A stretch of DNA of 64,000 nucleotides from Bacillota bacterium (GCA_012837335.1 DURM01000055.1:20604-84603); one strand, 5' to 3'. Shown: positions 9,653-19,344, numbered from the stretch's first letter. Made by a program: numbers and translations. Notes: generated by a model not told the origin, from the letters alone.

Positions 9653-9671
9653 TCAGCATGCTCATATTTTT
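9641..9671. terminator. Bidirectional terminator containing both convergent stop codons
   Basis: Perfect 8-bp inverted repeat GAGCATGC/GCATGCTC with a 7-nt loop followed by ATATTTTT on the plus strand. The TAA of the peptidase gene (9650-9652) begins in the loop and the TGA of the MATE gene (9662-9664) begins in the second arm. Confidence 0.75.
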
Positions 9672-11011
9672 AATGTTTTCCAGCTGCCGCGGCGGAAGCG
9701 GCTCCACATCAGAATGGAGCGGTAGTAAAGATCCACACCCATGGCGATCCAAGCTCCGATGAGACCAAGATCAAGCCACAGGGATAATATCAGTGTCAAA
9801 CCTACCCTCACCACCATAAACCCGGTAAGGGTAATCCAGAGAATGCCGCGGGTATCGCCTGCTCCTCTCAGTCCTCCCGCAAAGACCATCTGAGCAGCCA
9901 GAGCGGGCTGGCTCACCGCCACAATCCGCAAGCAGACGCTGGCCAGAGCAATTACCTCCTGGTCAGGCGTAAACAAGTAGACAATCTGCTCGGCAAATAG
10001 AAAGAAGACTACACCCATAATTGACATAAACACTACTGCCATTTTACTCGCTCGATAGCCGAATTGTTCCGCTAATTCCGGTTTATCTGCGCCGAGATAC
10101 TGCCCGACTAGGGTAGTCGCCGCCAGAGCGAAGCCGAAACCGGGATTAAATGAAATCGACTCTGCGTTTAGGGCTACTTGGTGGGCAGCGTAAGCCACGG
10201 TGCCTAATGAAGCAATAATCATGGTATAAAACAGCTGGCCGATCCGCATTGAGCCCTGCTCAACTGCTGCCGGCACACCGATCTTGAGAATACGCTTCAC
10301 TATTTCTCGGTCAATTCTAATGGGCAGGCTGAAGCTGACCTTGATATTGGGATTCCTGTATAAACTAATCAATGCCAGCACTCCGCCAACTGTCTGGGCC
10401 GCAGCTGTTGCGATCGCTGCTCCCTGCACTCCTAATACCGGGAAAGGACCGATGCCGTAGATCAGGAAGAAGTTCCCGATAATATTAATGATATTCACAA
10501 TGGCTGTTATCTGCATCGGCGTTTTGGTATCACCCGCTCCCCGCAGAGCGGAGTTGATTAGGATCAAGCAGTAATTAAAAGCGAGGGCTAAGCTGACAAT
10601 GGCAACATAATCGCTGGCTAAACCAATAACCTCCGGTTCAGTGCTGCGGAACAAAAAGCCGAGCACAGCATCTCCAAAACTAAGCACTACCGCACCGGAA
10701 ACAACAGCAATAATCACAGCTAGGATTACTGCCTGCTTTGCAATTCTACCAGCGATTTCAAACTCACCAGCTCCTACATGCCGAGCTACTAGCGCAGTGT
10801 TTCCGGTACCGATTGCGCTGAGAATTGTGGACAGCAGCATCAACAGCTGATTAGCTAACCCGACTGCCGCTAAGGCTTGAGCTCCCAGTCTGCCTACCAT
10901 CGCGGTATCAGCAAGGCCGACCGTGAGCTGTAGGAGCATTTCCACAATTGCCGGCAGAGCTAGAGCCAAGACAACTTTATTGTGACTGCTGGGTTTGATC
11001 TGCGCTTCCAT
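9662..11011 (-). CDS. MATE-family efflux transporter
   Basis: A 449-residue polytopic membrane protein with about twelve hydrophobic segments. MATE signatures are visible: ALPAIVEMLLQLTVGLADTAMVGRLG at the start is split here as PAIVEML and LADTAMVGR, then GAGDTKTPM near the middle and GGLRGAGDTRGI in the second half, showing the two-fold repeat. Family role is Na+- or H+-coupled export of cationic compounds; the substrate cannot be read. ATG follows GAGGTGAAG. It is divergent from ogt. Confidence 0.9.
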   Translation of the reverse strand: MEAQIKPSSHNKVVLALALPAIVEMLLQLTVGLADTAMVGRLGAQALAAVGLANQLLMLLSTILSAIGTGNTALVARHVGAGEFEIAGRIAKQAVILAVIIAVVSGAVVLSFGDAVLGFLFRSTEPEVIGLASDYVAIVSLALAFNYCLILINSALRGAGDTKTPMQITAIVNIINIIGNFFLIYGIGPFPVLGVQGAAIATAAAQTVGGVLALISLYRNPNIKVSFSLPIRIDREIVKRILKIGVPAAVEQGSMRIGQLFYTMIIASLGTVAYAAHQVALNAESISFNPGFGFALAATTLVGQYLGADKPELAEQFGYRASKMAVVFMSIMGVVFFLFAEQIVYLFTPDQEVIALASVCLRIVAVSQPALAAQMVFAGGLRGAGDTRGILWITLTGFMVVRVGLTLILSLWLDLGLIGAWIAMGVDLYYRSILMWSRFRRGSWKTLKI

Positions 11012-11043
11012 TGCTTCACCTCTAAATCTGACGCAAATAATAA

Positions 11044-11072
11044 CTAGTCCGACACCAATGGGATCGGACTAG
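11044..11072 (+). repeat. Inverted repeat between MATE and ogt
   Basis: Perfect 9-bp arms CTAGTCCGA (11044-11052) and TCGGACTAG (11064-11072) with an 11-nt centre, ending a few bases before the GGGGAGG ribosome site of ogt. It has no U-tract, so it is an operator or leader hairpin candidate, not a terminator. Confidence 0.5.
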
Positions 11073-11087
11073 CGGGGAGGGATATTT

Positions 11088-11558
11088 ATGCGTGTTTATA
11101 AGCATTATACACCATTAGGACTGATTTTGCTAGCAGAGGAAGAACAGCGTTTTGTTAAAATCTGGCTCGCAGATTCTGATGAAGAGCAGGCTCATCGCCG
11201 AAGCCCCCTTCTGCCTCAGCCCTACGCATCTGATCTGGACTTATATTTTCGAGGTGAAACGGTAGAATTTAACTGGCCTCTGAAATTAGTCGGAACTCCA
11301 TTTCAAAAACGGGTTTGGCAGGAACTTTTACAGATTCCCTATGGAAAAACTACTACTTATAAACAGCTTGGTGAAAAGATCGGAACCAAGGGCTACCGCG
11401 CTGTAGGACAAGCGGTAGGGGCCAATCCTCTGATCATTGTCGTACCCTGCCACCGGGTTCTGGCAGCAAGGGGTTTAGGCGGCTACAGCTGCGGACTTGA
11501 GATGAAACAGTCACTCTTAAGGTTAGAAAAGATATTACGTGAGGAGAGAGCTCGCTAA
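11088..11558 (+). CDS. ogt: Methylated-DNA--protein-cysteine methyltransferase
   Basis: A 156-residue O6-alkylguanine DNA repair protein. The active-site motif PCHRVL with the acceptor cysteine is present, preceded by the conserved YGKTTTYKQLGEKIG helix-turn-helix region and followed by GLGGYSCGLEMK. Length fits single-domain Ogt without an Ada regulatory domain. It transfers alkyl groups from guanine to itself in a suicide reaction. ATG at 11088 follows GGGGAGGG. Its end overlaps the convergent FprA gene by 24 bp. Confidence 0.93.
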   Translation: MRVYKHYTPLGLILLAEEEQRFVKIWLADSDEEQAHRRSPLLPQPYASDLDLYFRGETVEFNWPLKLVGTPFQKRVWQELLQIPYGKTTTYKQLGEKIGTKGYRAVGQAVGANPLIIVVPCHRVLAARGLGGYSCGLEMKQSLLRLEKILREERAR

Positions 11559-12710
11559 ACTGCGGGCTTCTGCAAGCTCCTCATCAGTCGGTACCCACTG
11601 CACGGTATAGGCCGGAGCCGCCAATTCGATGCCAGCAGCCTGCAGCTTACCCTCAATGGTTTTGGCTGCGCCACCTGACCATCCCTGGGAGCCGAACGCA
11701 AAGCCAAATTTGCCGCCTACCTTTAAGCCAACCAGCTCATCGAGAAGCGGCGAGACTGTTGTCAGGGTATTGTTGTAGTAGGTTGGCGAGCCGATAAATA
11801 CTCCTTCTGCATCATGGATCTTGGTCACGATCTCATTATGATCCGATTTGGAGATCTCGAAGATAATGCCCCGCCAACCTGCGTCCGTCACTCCTTCCAG
11901 CAGAGCGTGGGCAAGCTTAGCGGTGCTTTCCCACATCGTATCGTAGGCAATCACGATCCTCCGCTCCGCTGTCCCCTGCGCCCATCTTTGATAAGCCTCA
12001 ATGATTACTTCCGGATTCCGCCAAATAAACCCATGGCTGGGGGCAATCATATCGATTTCCAAACCCAGCTCTCCAATTTCCTCCAGCTTCTTCAGTACCA
12101 ACTTAGAAAAAGGGTTGAGGATATTGGCGTAGTATTTCTGCGCTTCCATCAGCACCAAACCCAGATCTGCCTGATCAGCAAAGCGGACATTAGCAGCGTA
12201 GTGCTGTCCGAAAGCGTCATTTGGCAGTAGAAGTTTCAGCTCAGGAATGTATGTAAACATGCTGTCGGGCCAGTGAAGCATCGGAGCTTCGATAAAGCTG
12301 AACGTGTATTTACCGGTGCTGATCGTATCTCCAGTTTTGACAACCGTAATATCATAATCCCGGAAAAACAGCTTTTTAATACCCCGAACCGCATTAGCCG
12401 TCGCATACACATTGGCATTAGGGGCAAGCCGCATGATCTCGGGAAACGCACCGATGTGGTCTGACTCGATGTGGTTAATAATGATATTATCAATTTTAGC
12501 GGGATCGACAATCTCTGCAATATGGCGGATCAATTCCTGGGCAAAAGGTCCGTAGACTGTATCAACCAGGGTAATCTGCTCATCCACAATTAAATAGGCG
12601 TTGTAAGTAGTACCGCGGGGAGTGGAATAGGCCGGTCCGTGAAAAGTGCGGATGTTCCAATCTACGGCGCCTACCCAATAAACATCTGGTTTAATTACCA
12701 CACTAGACAT
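11535..12710 (-). CDS. A-type flavoprotein (flavodiiron protein, FprA family)
   Basis: A 391-residue protein with an N-terminal metallo-beta-lactamase-like diiron domain (HIESDHIGAF gives the H-x-E-x-D-H ligands; further His in MLHWPDSM and APSHGFIW) and a C-terminal flavodoxin domain (AYDTMWESTAKLA phosphate loop, IGSPTYYNN). Such proteins reduce oxygen to water or nitric oxide to nitrous oxide and protect anaerobes. No rubredoxin domain is fused. ATG follows AAAGGTGAG. Confidence 0.93.
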   Translation of the reverse strand: MSSVVIKPDVYWVGAVDWNIRTFHGPAYSTPRGTTYNAYLIVDEQITLVDTVYGPFAQELIRHIAEIVDPAKIDNIIINHIESDHIGAFPEIMRLAPNANVYATANAVRGIKKLFFRDYDITVVKTGDTISTGKYTFSFIEAPMLHWPDSMFTYIPELKLLLPNDAFGQHYAANVRFADQADLGLVLMEAQKYYANILNPFSKLVLKKLEEIGELGLEIDMIAPSHGFIWRNPEVIIEAYQRWAQGTAERRIVIAYDTMWESTAKLAHALLEGVTDAGWRGIIFEISKSDHNEIVTKIHDAEGVFIGSPTYYNNTLTTVSPLLDELVGLKVGGKFGFAFGSQGWSGGAAKTIEGKLQAAGIELAAPAYTVQWVPTDEELAEARSLASSLLT

Positions 12711-12793
12711 ATTTACTCACCTTTCTGTTCTTAGTCCTAGTATCCGGTATAGTGTTGGTAATTAAAACCGTTTTTATGAATTAAGCCAGAAGC

Positions 12794-12823
12794 AAAAAAA
12801 GACAGCGGGAGAAGTCCCGCTGC
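12794..12823 (-). terminator. Rho-independent terminator after the pectate lyase fusion gene
   Basis: On the minus strand CAGCGGGA/TCCCGCTG form an 8-bp stem followed by seven U residues, directly downstream of the stop codon at 12839. Confidence 0.8.
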
Positions 12824-12838
12824 CGTAAGTTTTTGCTT

Positions 12839-15430
12839 TTATTGACCTAAAAGAGGATGCCCTTCTACAAAAGCGTTGAGGTATTCTTCCAGATTGGTGT
12901 AGCCATCTCCGGTCCGGTCGTAGTTCCGGTCGGCTGGATCAAAGGGATCTAAACCGTGGTAGATCTCCCACATATCCGGCATACCGTCTTGGTCAGTATC
13001 GACCGCGGGAAGCACCGAATTCATGATGGGGAATCCGCCTACTTCGCTCTGACGGAGAATCACTTTACCGGTTCCGTTGATCACATCATTAATGATCCGC
13101 TCATCAACTGCATCGCGGCGTGGGAGCGATGCACCAGCGTGAGCCAAAACTTTAGCGTATGCTTCCTCGGCGGTATCGATAGTCATGGGAGCAGATGGAT
13201 AGGGAGCATCCACTCGCATTGCCGATTTGATTACACCGCGCCAGTTATCCTGAGTTACTGTTTCGCTGCCTTCCATGACGTTACCAGTAATGTAAACACG
13301 TACATCATCTCCATCCGGATCAAGCAGCTGAGCTCTGACGTTGGAACGGGTTTCCGGTCCTGGTTTAAAATAGTTGCCGATAAAGTTAATGCGGCCTTGC
13401 GAACCGGTGTAAACGCTCCGCTCTCTCCAGTTGTAAATCACGTTATTGTTAAAGTCCACGATGTCTCCTAGATAAGCCAGTTTCGGATGACGGGTTTTGT
13501 TGCTGTAAATCAGGTTGTGGTGGTAAGTTGCCCGGGGACCCCATAAACCAACTGCTGAGTGGTTCACCCAGTTCAAGCCCTCTCCGAACATGCAGTACTG
13601 GACAGTGATGTCGGTGTTATCATAACTGGAGAACACCTCATCTGTTCCCCAGCTGACCGACAAGTGATCAAGGATCACGTTAGAGATATTGCGGTCAACG
13701 TTAAGGGCATCAGAACCAGTTAAGTCGCGCCTGTCGCCCAGCCTGAAGCGCAGGTAGCGAACAATTGAGTTGCTGCCGCCAATTAACGACGGATAATCCG
13801 CAACAGTAATTCCATCCCCCGGCGCTGTCTGCCCAGCGATCGTAATGTTCGCTGCGGTTCGCAGCTGGGAGTTAAGCCTGATCGTTCCCGATACCGCAAA
13901 CACCACAGTGCGGTTTGGCTTGCTGACTGCATCCCTGAGAGAACCGGGACCGCTGTCCCTGAGATTTGTAACGATATATACTTCGCCGCCCCGACCGCCT
14001 GTGGCCGATGCGCCGCGTCCTTCTGCTCCCGGGAACGCGGGTACAGACTGGGTCGGCTTCACCGGTGTCGGAGCCGCTAGACTTAAAGCTTTAGTCTGCT
14101 CGCTGTTAGGAGCAATCCTGACCAAGGCCTCGCCTGCTGCCTGTTTCAGATCAGAATCGGCAGTTTGGTATACCTGCACCAGTGCCGGAACAGCTGCTTC
14201 GGCATCAGAACCTACTGCCTGCAGTACGCGCACAGCGTAAAGCTGAACTTCAGGATCGCTGCTGTCCAACAGCGCTGCGATCATTGTGATCAGCTCGCTG
14301 TCCGCTTTAGCACCGTTGGCCAGCGCTCCCGCGAGTCTCCAGCGAAGAGCCGGTTCTAATTCCGCCAGTCTATCGAAATTAGCTTTCAAATGAGCGAGCG
14401 CGGATGTTCCCGCTGTTTCGACAACTCTTACCGCCACTAGACGCAGTTCTGCGTCAGTATCAGTGGCAAATAACAGCTCGGCAAAAGCAGCAACAGCTTC
14501 CGGACTGTGGGGTACAATCTGCTCTAAAGCCCGGGCAGCCAAGAGGCGGTTGTTAGTTTCTGTTTCGGCATTAACCAGTACCGCTACCAGTCCCGGAACA
14601 AACCCTTCCAGATTATGCTCGCTGCCAAGTTCCAGACCTCTGACTAAATCCGCTAAGCGGCCGACCGACCGCAGTGCCAGAGCTTGGACGCTGCCTTGTG
14701 ATTCGCTAATTTTCGCCTCGAGCAATTTAAAGATTTCAGCGTTAATATCGATCGGTTCTTTCTCCTCCTGCGGCTCTTCTTTAGCCTGCTGCTGCGCTAA
14801 CAGCGCCTGGAGAATCATCTCCCGAGTCACCTTTTGGGCAGGTACTACTACTTTTTTATCTTCAATAATAAAGTGAGCAATTAAATCGGCTGTTTTATCG
14901 ACAACTGCCGGTTCGAAGCTGTCCGCTGCCAAAAGCGCAAACGTCTCATCAAGAATTGCGATTAGATCATGGTCCTGATCAAAAAGTTTGCGCAGCATTT
15001 CCAGCTGACCAACTTGGTAGTCCACTTGATCGTTTAACAATTCCACAAACAGCTCTGGGATTGACAGATCAGGCAGTTCTAAAATTGCATCGATCGCTTC
15101 GATGCGGATTGACTGCTCGAATGTAAGAGAAGTCTTTAAAATCGGCAGGGTGTCAAGATGATTGATCTCCCGCATCACTTTAACGACATTCAACCGCTGG
15201 GGTATGTAAGCGTGAAACATCCAGCGGTTAGCGATTGCATCGGCTAACACCGGCACCGCATCCGGACCCATTGCAACAAAGTACTCAAATGCCTGCTCGT
15301 TCTCTGTTCCCAATAAATTCACCCATTGGTCAACAGTTAAGTCTTGACCGCTGACCACAGCTGCAGCGCTTAGGATGCACAGCGCCACAACCAGCACAGT
15401 TAAGTGCTGTCTTCTTAGTTGTTCAAACAC
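12839..15430 (-). CDS. Secreted HEAT-repeat/PL1 pectate-lyase-like fusion protein
   Basis: An 863-residue exported protein. Residues 1-29 are a signal peptide. Residues about 30-445 are helical HEAT-like repeats (e.g. AVRVVETAGTSALAHL, AVRVLQAVGSDAEAAVPAL) with a charged linker near 215-225. From about 463 a right-handed beta-helix lyase domain follows: FPGAEGRGASATGGRGG, LDHLSVSWGTDEV and the TRHPKL segment with candidate catalytic Arg647, typical of PL1-type pectate lyases. The last 60 residues carry Ca-binding-like loops (DTDQDGMPDM, NYDRTGDGYTN). GTG start with AAGGAGGG. Expected to cleave a uronic-acid polysaccharide outside the cytoplasm. The N-terminal HEAT fusion is unusual. Confidence 0.82.
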   Translation of the reverse strand: MFEQLRRQHLTVLVVALCILSAAAVVSGQDLTVDQWVNLLGTENEQAFEYFVAMGPDAVPVLADAIANRWMFHAYIPQRLNVVKVMREINHLDTLPILKTSLTFEQSIRIEAIDAILELPDLSIPELFVELLNDQVDYQVGQLEMLRKLFDQDHDLIAILDETFALLAADSFEPAVVDKTADLIAHFIIEDKKVVVPAQKVTREMILQALLAQQQAKEEPQEEKEPIDINAEIFKLLEAKISESQGSVQALALRSVGRLADLVRGLELGSEHNLEGFVPGLVAVLVNAETETNNRLLAARALEQIVPHSPEAVAAFAELLFATDTDAELRLVAVRVVETAGTSALAHLKANFDRLAELEPALRWRLAGALANGAKADSELITMIAALLDSSDPEVQLYAVRVLQAVGSDAEAAVPALVQVYQTADSDLKQAAGEALVRIAPNSEQTKALSLAAPTPVKPTQSVPAFPGAEGRGASATGGRGGEVYIVTNLRDSGPGSLRDAVSKPNRTVVFAVSGTIRLNSQLRTAANITIAGQTAPGDGITVADYPSLIGGSNSIVRYLRFRLGDRRDLTGSDALNVDRNISNVILDHLSVSWGTDEVFSSYDNTDITVQYCMFGEGLNWVNHSAVGLWGPRATYHHNLIYSNKTRHPKLAYLGDIVDFNNNVIYNWRERSVYTGSQGRINFIGNYFKPGPETRSNVRAQLLDPDGDDVRVYITGNVMEGSETVTQDNWRGVIKSAMRVDAPYPSAPMTIDTAEEAYAKVLAHAGASLPRRDAVDERIINDVINGTGKVILRQSEVGGFPIMNSVLPAVDTDQDGMPDMWEIYHGLDPFDPADRNYDRTGDGYTNLEEYLNAFVEGHPLLGQ

Positions 15431-15515
15431 TGCAGAGTCCCTCCTTAGTTTTTTAACTTATTAATTATTCCAGCTCAGCTGATCAAACCCTGCAGAAAAT
15501 AACAGTTTATTAACT

Positions 15516-15555
15516 AAAAAAAGATCATGTGCAGATTGTCGATCCACACATGACC
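15516..15555 (-). terminator. Terminator of glnS
   Basis: Minus-strand hairpin GTCATGTGTGGATC/TGCACATGATC followed by seven U residues, 19 bp downstream of the glnS stop. Confidence 0.75.
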
Positions 15556-15573
15556 TCTAAACTCGGTGATTGT

Positions 15574-17220
15574 TTATGGACGATAGGAGCTCTTTAGATG
15601 CACAATGCGGTTGAAAACTAGATTTTCTTTCGATCCTAATCTGCTGTCGAGCACATAGAATCCGTTCCGCAAGAACTGATAATGGGTAACGCCCTGATCA
15701 ATAAAGTCAAGAAGTGACGGTTCAATTACCGAGGTAAAATCCTGCCGCGAGTTAGGATTGATGGACTCCAGCAGACGATCCTCTTCCGGCGGATTTAAGA
15801 ACAGCGGCTCGTAGTGGCGAATGGTGCAGTTGAGCCCTTCCTTAGCGCTAACCCAATGGATTGTCCCCTTAACTTTGCGGCCTGTAAAGCCAGATCCACT
15901 CAGCGTTTCTGGATCGTAGGTGCAGTGCAGCTCCACAATCTCGCCGTTTTCATCTTTGATTACTTCATCGCACTTCAGGTAATAAGCGTGTTTTAACCGC
16001 ACTTCCCTTCCCACGGCTAAGCGATTGTACTTCTTCGGAGGATCTTCCATAAAGTCTTCCCGCTCGATATACAGCTCGCGGGTGAAGGGCACTTTCCGGG
16101 TTCCCATATCGGTTTTGTAGTTATTGTCAGCTTCCAACCACTCCACTTTGTTCGGATCCATATTGGTGATCACAACTTTAATCGGATCCACCACTGCCAT
16201 CAAGCATGGACTTTTTTCTAGTAAATCCTGGCGCACGAAGTATTCCAGCATTTCTACATCAACGGTGCTTTCAGTCTTGGGAACACCGATCTCATTTAAG
16301 AAGGTAAAAATCGCGTCCTGGGTGTAGCCCCTGCGGCGCATACCTTGAATTGTGGGCAGCCGCGGATCATCCCAGCCCTCGAGATAGCCGCTGTCAACCA
16401 GCTGCTTTAGATACCGCTTGCTGGTTACCACACCGCTGATATTCAATCTGCCAAACTCAATCTGCTGCGGCAGGCGGTTGGGCAGATCTAGATTATCCAG
16501 AACCCAGTTGTACAGCTCCCGATTGTTAACAAACTCATTGGAGCACAGCGAGTGGGTAATGCCTTCAATATAGTCTTGAATCGGGTGGGCAAAGTCATAC
16601 ATCGGATAAATGCACCACTTATTTCCGGTCCGATAGTGCTCGGCATGAATGATGCGGTAAATTACCGGATCCCGCATAACGATATTTGGGCTGGCCATAT
16701 CAATTTTTGCCCGCAGAACTTTTTCGCCTTCTGCGAATTTACCAGCCCGCATCTGCTCAAACAGCTCTAGATTCTCTTCAACTGAACGATCCCGATAGGG
16801 ACTGTTTTTCCCCGGCTCAGTCAGGGTACCCCGGTATTCCCTAATCTCGTCTGGGGACAGATCACAGACAAAGGCTTTACCCTTTTTGATTAAGTAAACA
16901 GCGTATTCATACATCTGGTCGAAATAATCGGAGCCATATAGAACTTGGTCCCCATAGTCGATGCCCAGCCATTTAAAATCATCGATAATTGCATTAACAT
17001 AAGAAACATCTTCTTTCAGCGGGTTAGTATCATCCATCCGCAGATTAAAGCGGCCTTGATACTTTTGGGCAATCGAGTAGCTGATGTTGATCGCATAGGC
17101 GCTGCCGATATGCAGAAAACCGTTCGGTTCTGGCGGGAAGCGGGTTGCAACCTCCTCCAATCCATTTGCCACATCATCGGCAACGATTTTGTCAATAAAA
17201 TTGCTCGGCTTTAGATTCAT
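15574..17220 (-). CDS. glnS: Glutaminyl-tRNA synthetase
   Basis: A 548-residue class I synthetase. It has the [13 protein letters not shown] start with the HIGH-type motif HIGS, the [10 protein letters not shown] segment, and the KMSKS-type motif VTSKRYL, plus the GlnRS-type two-barrel anticodon-binding C-terminus (residues about 340-548). Sequence details ([15 protein letters not shown]) fit GlnRS rather than bacterial GluRS, and length is standard. It charges tRNA-Gln directly, so this organism does not depend only on the GatCAB transamidation route common in Firmicutes. Monocistronic: its own terminator follows. Confidence 0.93.
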   Translation of the reverse strand: MNLKPSNFIDKIVADDVANGLEEVATRFPPEPNGFLHIGSAYAINISYSIAQKYQGRFNLRMDDTNPLKEDVSYVNAIIDDFKWLGIDYGDQVLYGSDYFDQMYEYAVYLIKKGKAFVCDLSPDEIREYRGTLTEPGKNSPYRDRSVEENLELFEQMRAGKFAEGEKVLRAKIDMASPNIVMRDPVIYRIIHAEHYRTGNKWCIYPMYDFAHPIQDYIEGITHSLCSNEFVNNRELYNWVLDNLDLPNRLPQQIEFGRLNISGVVTSKRYLKQLVDSGYLEGWDDPRLPTIQGMRRRGYTQDAIFTFLNEIGVPKTESTVDVEMLEYFVRQDLLEKSPCLMAVVDPIKVVITNMDPNKVEWLEADNNYKTDMGTRKVPFTRELYIEREDFMEDPPKKYNRLAVGREVRLKHAYYLKCDEVIKDENGEIVELHCTYDPETLSGSGFTGRKVKGTIHWVSAKEGLNCTIRHYEPLFLNPPEEDRLLESINPNSRQDFTSVIEPSLLDFIDQGVTHYQFLRNGFYVLDSRLGSKENLVFNRIVHLKSSYRP

Positions 17221-17452
17221 CTATCCTCATCCTCTCACTGCTGACATCTATCTATGCTGGTTAGCTTTGGAATGGTTAATACCTTTATTTTATCACTATC
17301 AGAACTATAAATACAAGCCGTTCCCACCGCTTACTACCAATAAAATACACTTATTAACAGATAATGTCAAATTTCCTGCAGGAACATGTAGGATTTTGTC
17401 GAATGGTTGGGTATTAAATTTGTTTGTATCCCGCAAAGGAGGAATAGCCGTA

Positions 17453-17893
17453 ATGAAAACCCGCATTCTGCTCATCGCAGCCCTCGCTGTACTGCTCACC
17501 GGATGTTTCGGCGCGCTGCAGCCTTCCCTGGATGTCTCAATCTCGCCAAATCCACTCAAGTTTAAGTATGGTGAAACGTCCAAGGAAGTTACTCTGACGC
17601 TGACCACTAAAGGGGTTGGCAAGCTGACGGTTGACAAAGCTGTACTGCTGATTGTTGACCCAGATGGGGAAACTGTTTGGGACGCCGAGTTCGAAATTGA
17701 TCAGTCAAGCTTGGTTATTCCCGGAGTTAAAGTGCCCCACACTGAGAAAATCGATCTTCCGGAAGAGCTGACTTATCCCAGTGAAGACCTATATAACCAA
17801 GAGTTGAAAGGTAAAACCTATAAACTGATTATCACGATCACCGGCAGCATGGACGACCCGATCGTAAAGGAATTTGAAGTGGTTTTTGAATAA
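17453..17893 (+). CDS. Small secreted lipoprotein
   Basis: A 146-residue protein with a lipobox LLTGC at residues 13-17, so it should be lipidated on the cysteine and membrane anchored. The mature part looks like a single Ig-like beta-sandwich (SISPNPLKFKYG, KTYKLIITITGSMDD). No enzymatic motif. ATG at 17453 follows AAAGGAGG; an upstream in-frame extension to 17189 has no ribosome site. It stands alone, with its own terminator, between glnS and the Gfo gene. Function unknown. Confidence 0.8.
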   Translation: MKTRILLIAALAVLLTGCFGALQPSLDVSISPNPLKFKYGETSKEVTLTLTTKGVGKLTVDKAVLLIVDPDGETVWDAEFEIDQSSLVIPGVKVPHTEKIDLPEELTYPSEDLYNQELKGKTYKLIITITGSMDDPIVKEFEVVFE

Positions 17894-17903
17894 AGATAAA
17901 TGT

Positions 17904-17937
17904 AAAAGAGCTATCGCTGCGATAGCTCTTTTTTTAA
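17904..17937. terminator. Bidirectional terminator
   Basis: AAGAGCTATCG/CGATAGCTCTT stem with T-runs on both sides, serving the lipoprotein gene on the plus strand and the Gfo/Idh gene on the minus strand. Confidence 0.85.
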
Positions 17938-17944
17938 TGTTTAC

Positions 17945-19234
17945 TTAAAACTCAACTAGATCCTTAATTTTAACAGGCATTCCGGTAGCAATGGACTTGT
18001 TGCCGGCAATACCTACCAGAATTGACATAGCACCATCTACATGAGATGCGGCGCGGTTGAACGGATCGGGCTCCGGATTACCGAAGATATCGTCGAGAAG
18101 ACGGGGATCACCGCCACCGTGGCCGCCGGGCGCTTCTTCCACCGGTACTTCGTAGCGTTCACCGTGCATCGGATAAACAACAATCCGCTTCATGCGTACA
18201 GAACCTTCATCGGCTGCATCTCCGCCAGCGTTAATGTAAGATCTCTCGCCTACATCAACTTGGATGCGGCCTTTAGTGCCGTTAATGGCCACTCGGTAGC
18301 CTTCCCATGGCAGATAGGCGTTGAGCGAATAGGTAAGAATTGCTTTGTTCTTATAGCGAACCATCACACCCATGGTGTCTTCAATGCTGATGCCGTCGCC
18401 AAATACGCTCTGGTCTCTTAGGTAGCCGTCGTATTTTTCAGCGTTGAGATAGAGGTTTCTGAGCTGATCATTGCGATCTAAGTCGAGGGCGAATGGATCA
18501 TCTTTCGCATTTTCTGAACCGGTGCCGCGGTAATAGAACTTGGTTACGCCGCGGTTTTCAGCGTTCTCACGGCCGTAGAACAGCAGGTCGCCCATGGCAA
18601 ATACTGTGTCCGGTTCGCTGCCAAGCCAAAAGTTAACTAAGTCAAAGTGGTGAGTAGATTTGTGGACCAACAATCCACCGCTGTTGCGCTTATCGCGGTG
18701 CCAGCGTCTGAAGTAGTCAGCTCCGTGTCTGGTGTTCAGCAGCCACTCGAAGTGGACTGAAGTTACCTCACCGATCGCGTCGTTCATGATCAACTCGCGA
18801 ATTTTGGTGTTGTAAGGCGAGTAGCGGTAGTTAAAGGTAACCCGCAGATTGCGGCCGGTTTTCTTAATGGTATCGATGATCTGCTGGCATTTTTCTGCGT
18901 CAACAGTCATGGGTTTCTCGGTAATCGCATCGCAGCCAAGCTCCATTGCCCGGCAGATGTACCGATGGTGAGTGCGGTCAATAGTGGTAACGATAACTGT
19001 ATCCGGCTTTTCCTTTTCGATCATTTCATCGAACTGGTCCGCTAAATATGTCCGAATCTCTGGATAGTCCGGATACTTTTCTTTAAGAGTATTTACAGCA
19101 TACTCTAGTCTGGCTGGGTTGATATCGCAAAAAGCCACGAGTTCGCTGGTTTCCCGATATTGAGATACTAAAGCTTCATAAAAGAAACGGGCTCTTCCGC
19201 CTGTACCCACTAATACATATCTGTGCTTTTTCAT
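17945..19234 (-). CDS. Gfo/Idh/MocA-family oxidoreductase
   Basis: A 429-residue NAD(P)-dependent sugar oxidoreductase. The Rossmann start YVLVGTGGRARF is followed by the EKPMTVDAEKC motif (catalytic Lys of the EKP signature) and the typical alpha/beta substrate domain with HKSTHHFDLVNFWLG, whose His residues would sit at the active site. Substrate not readable; the family acts on inositols, glycosides and related sugars. It is transcribed divergently from an AraC-type regulator, which probably controls it. Confidence 0.88.
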   Translation of the reverse strand: MKKHRYVLVGTGGRARFFYEALVSQYRETSELVAFCDINPARLEYAVNTLKEKYPDYPEIRTYLADQFDEMIEKEKPDTVIVTTIDRTHHRYICRAMELGCDAITEKPMTVDAEKCQQIIDTIKKTGRNLRVTFNYRYSPYNTKIRELIMNDAIGEVTSVHFEWLLNTRHGADYFRRWHRDKRNSGGLLVHKSTHHFDLVNFWLGSEPDTVFAMGDLLFYGRENAENRGVTKFYYRGTGSENAKDDPFALDLDRNDQLRNLYLNAEKYDGYLRDQSVFGDGISIEDTMGVMVRYKNKAILTYSLNAYLPWEGYRVAINGTKGRIQVDVGERSYINAGGDAADEGSVRMKRIVVYPMHGERYEVPVEEAPGGHGGGDPRLLDDIFGNPEPDPFNRAASHVDGAMSILVGIAGNKSIATGMPVKIKDLVEF

Positions 19235-19344
19235 CAGCTGTCAGTTTCCTCCTTGTAAATTAGTCTGATTCGAGTATATTCTACCGCAAATTAATCTCTA
19301 AAACTAATATTTATTTGCTCATTTCTCCTTCGACTCGTACAATC

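Noticed and set aside
13845..14876. Long plus-strand frames opposite the HEAT/lyase gene
   Set aside because: Antisense shadows of a coherent 863-residue protein, with no ribosome sites or recognisable domains.
17189..17452. 88-residue N-terminal extension of the lipoprotein
   Set aside because: It has no ribosome site and would bury the lipobox signal peptide that begins at 17453.
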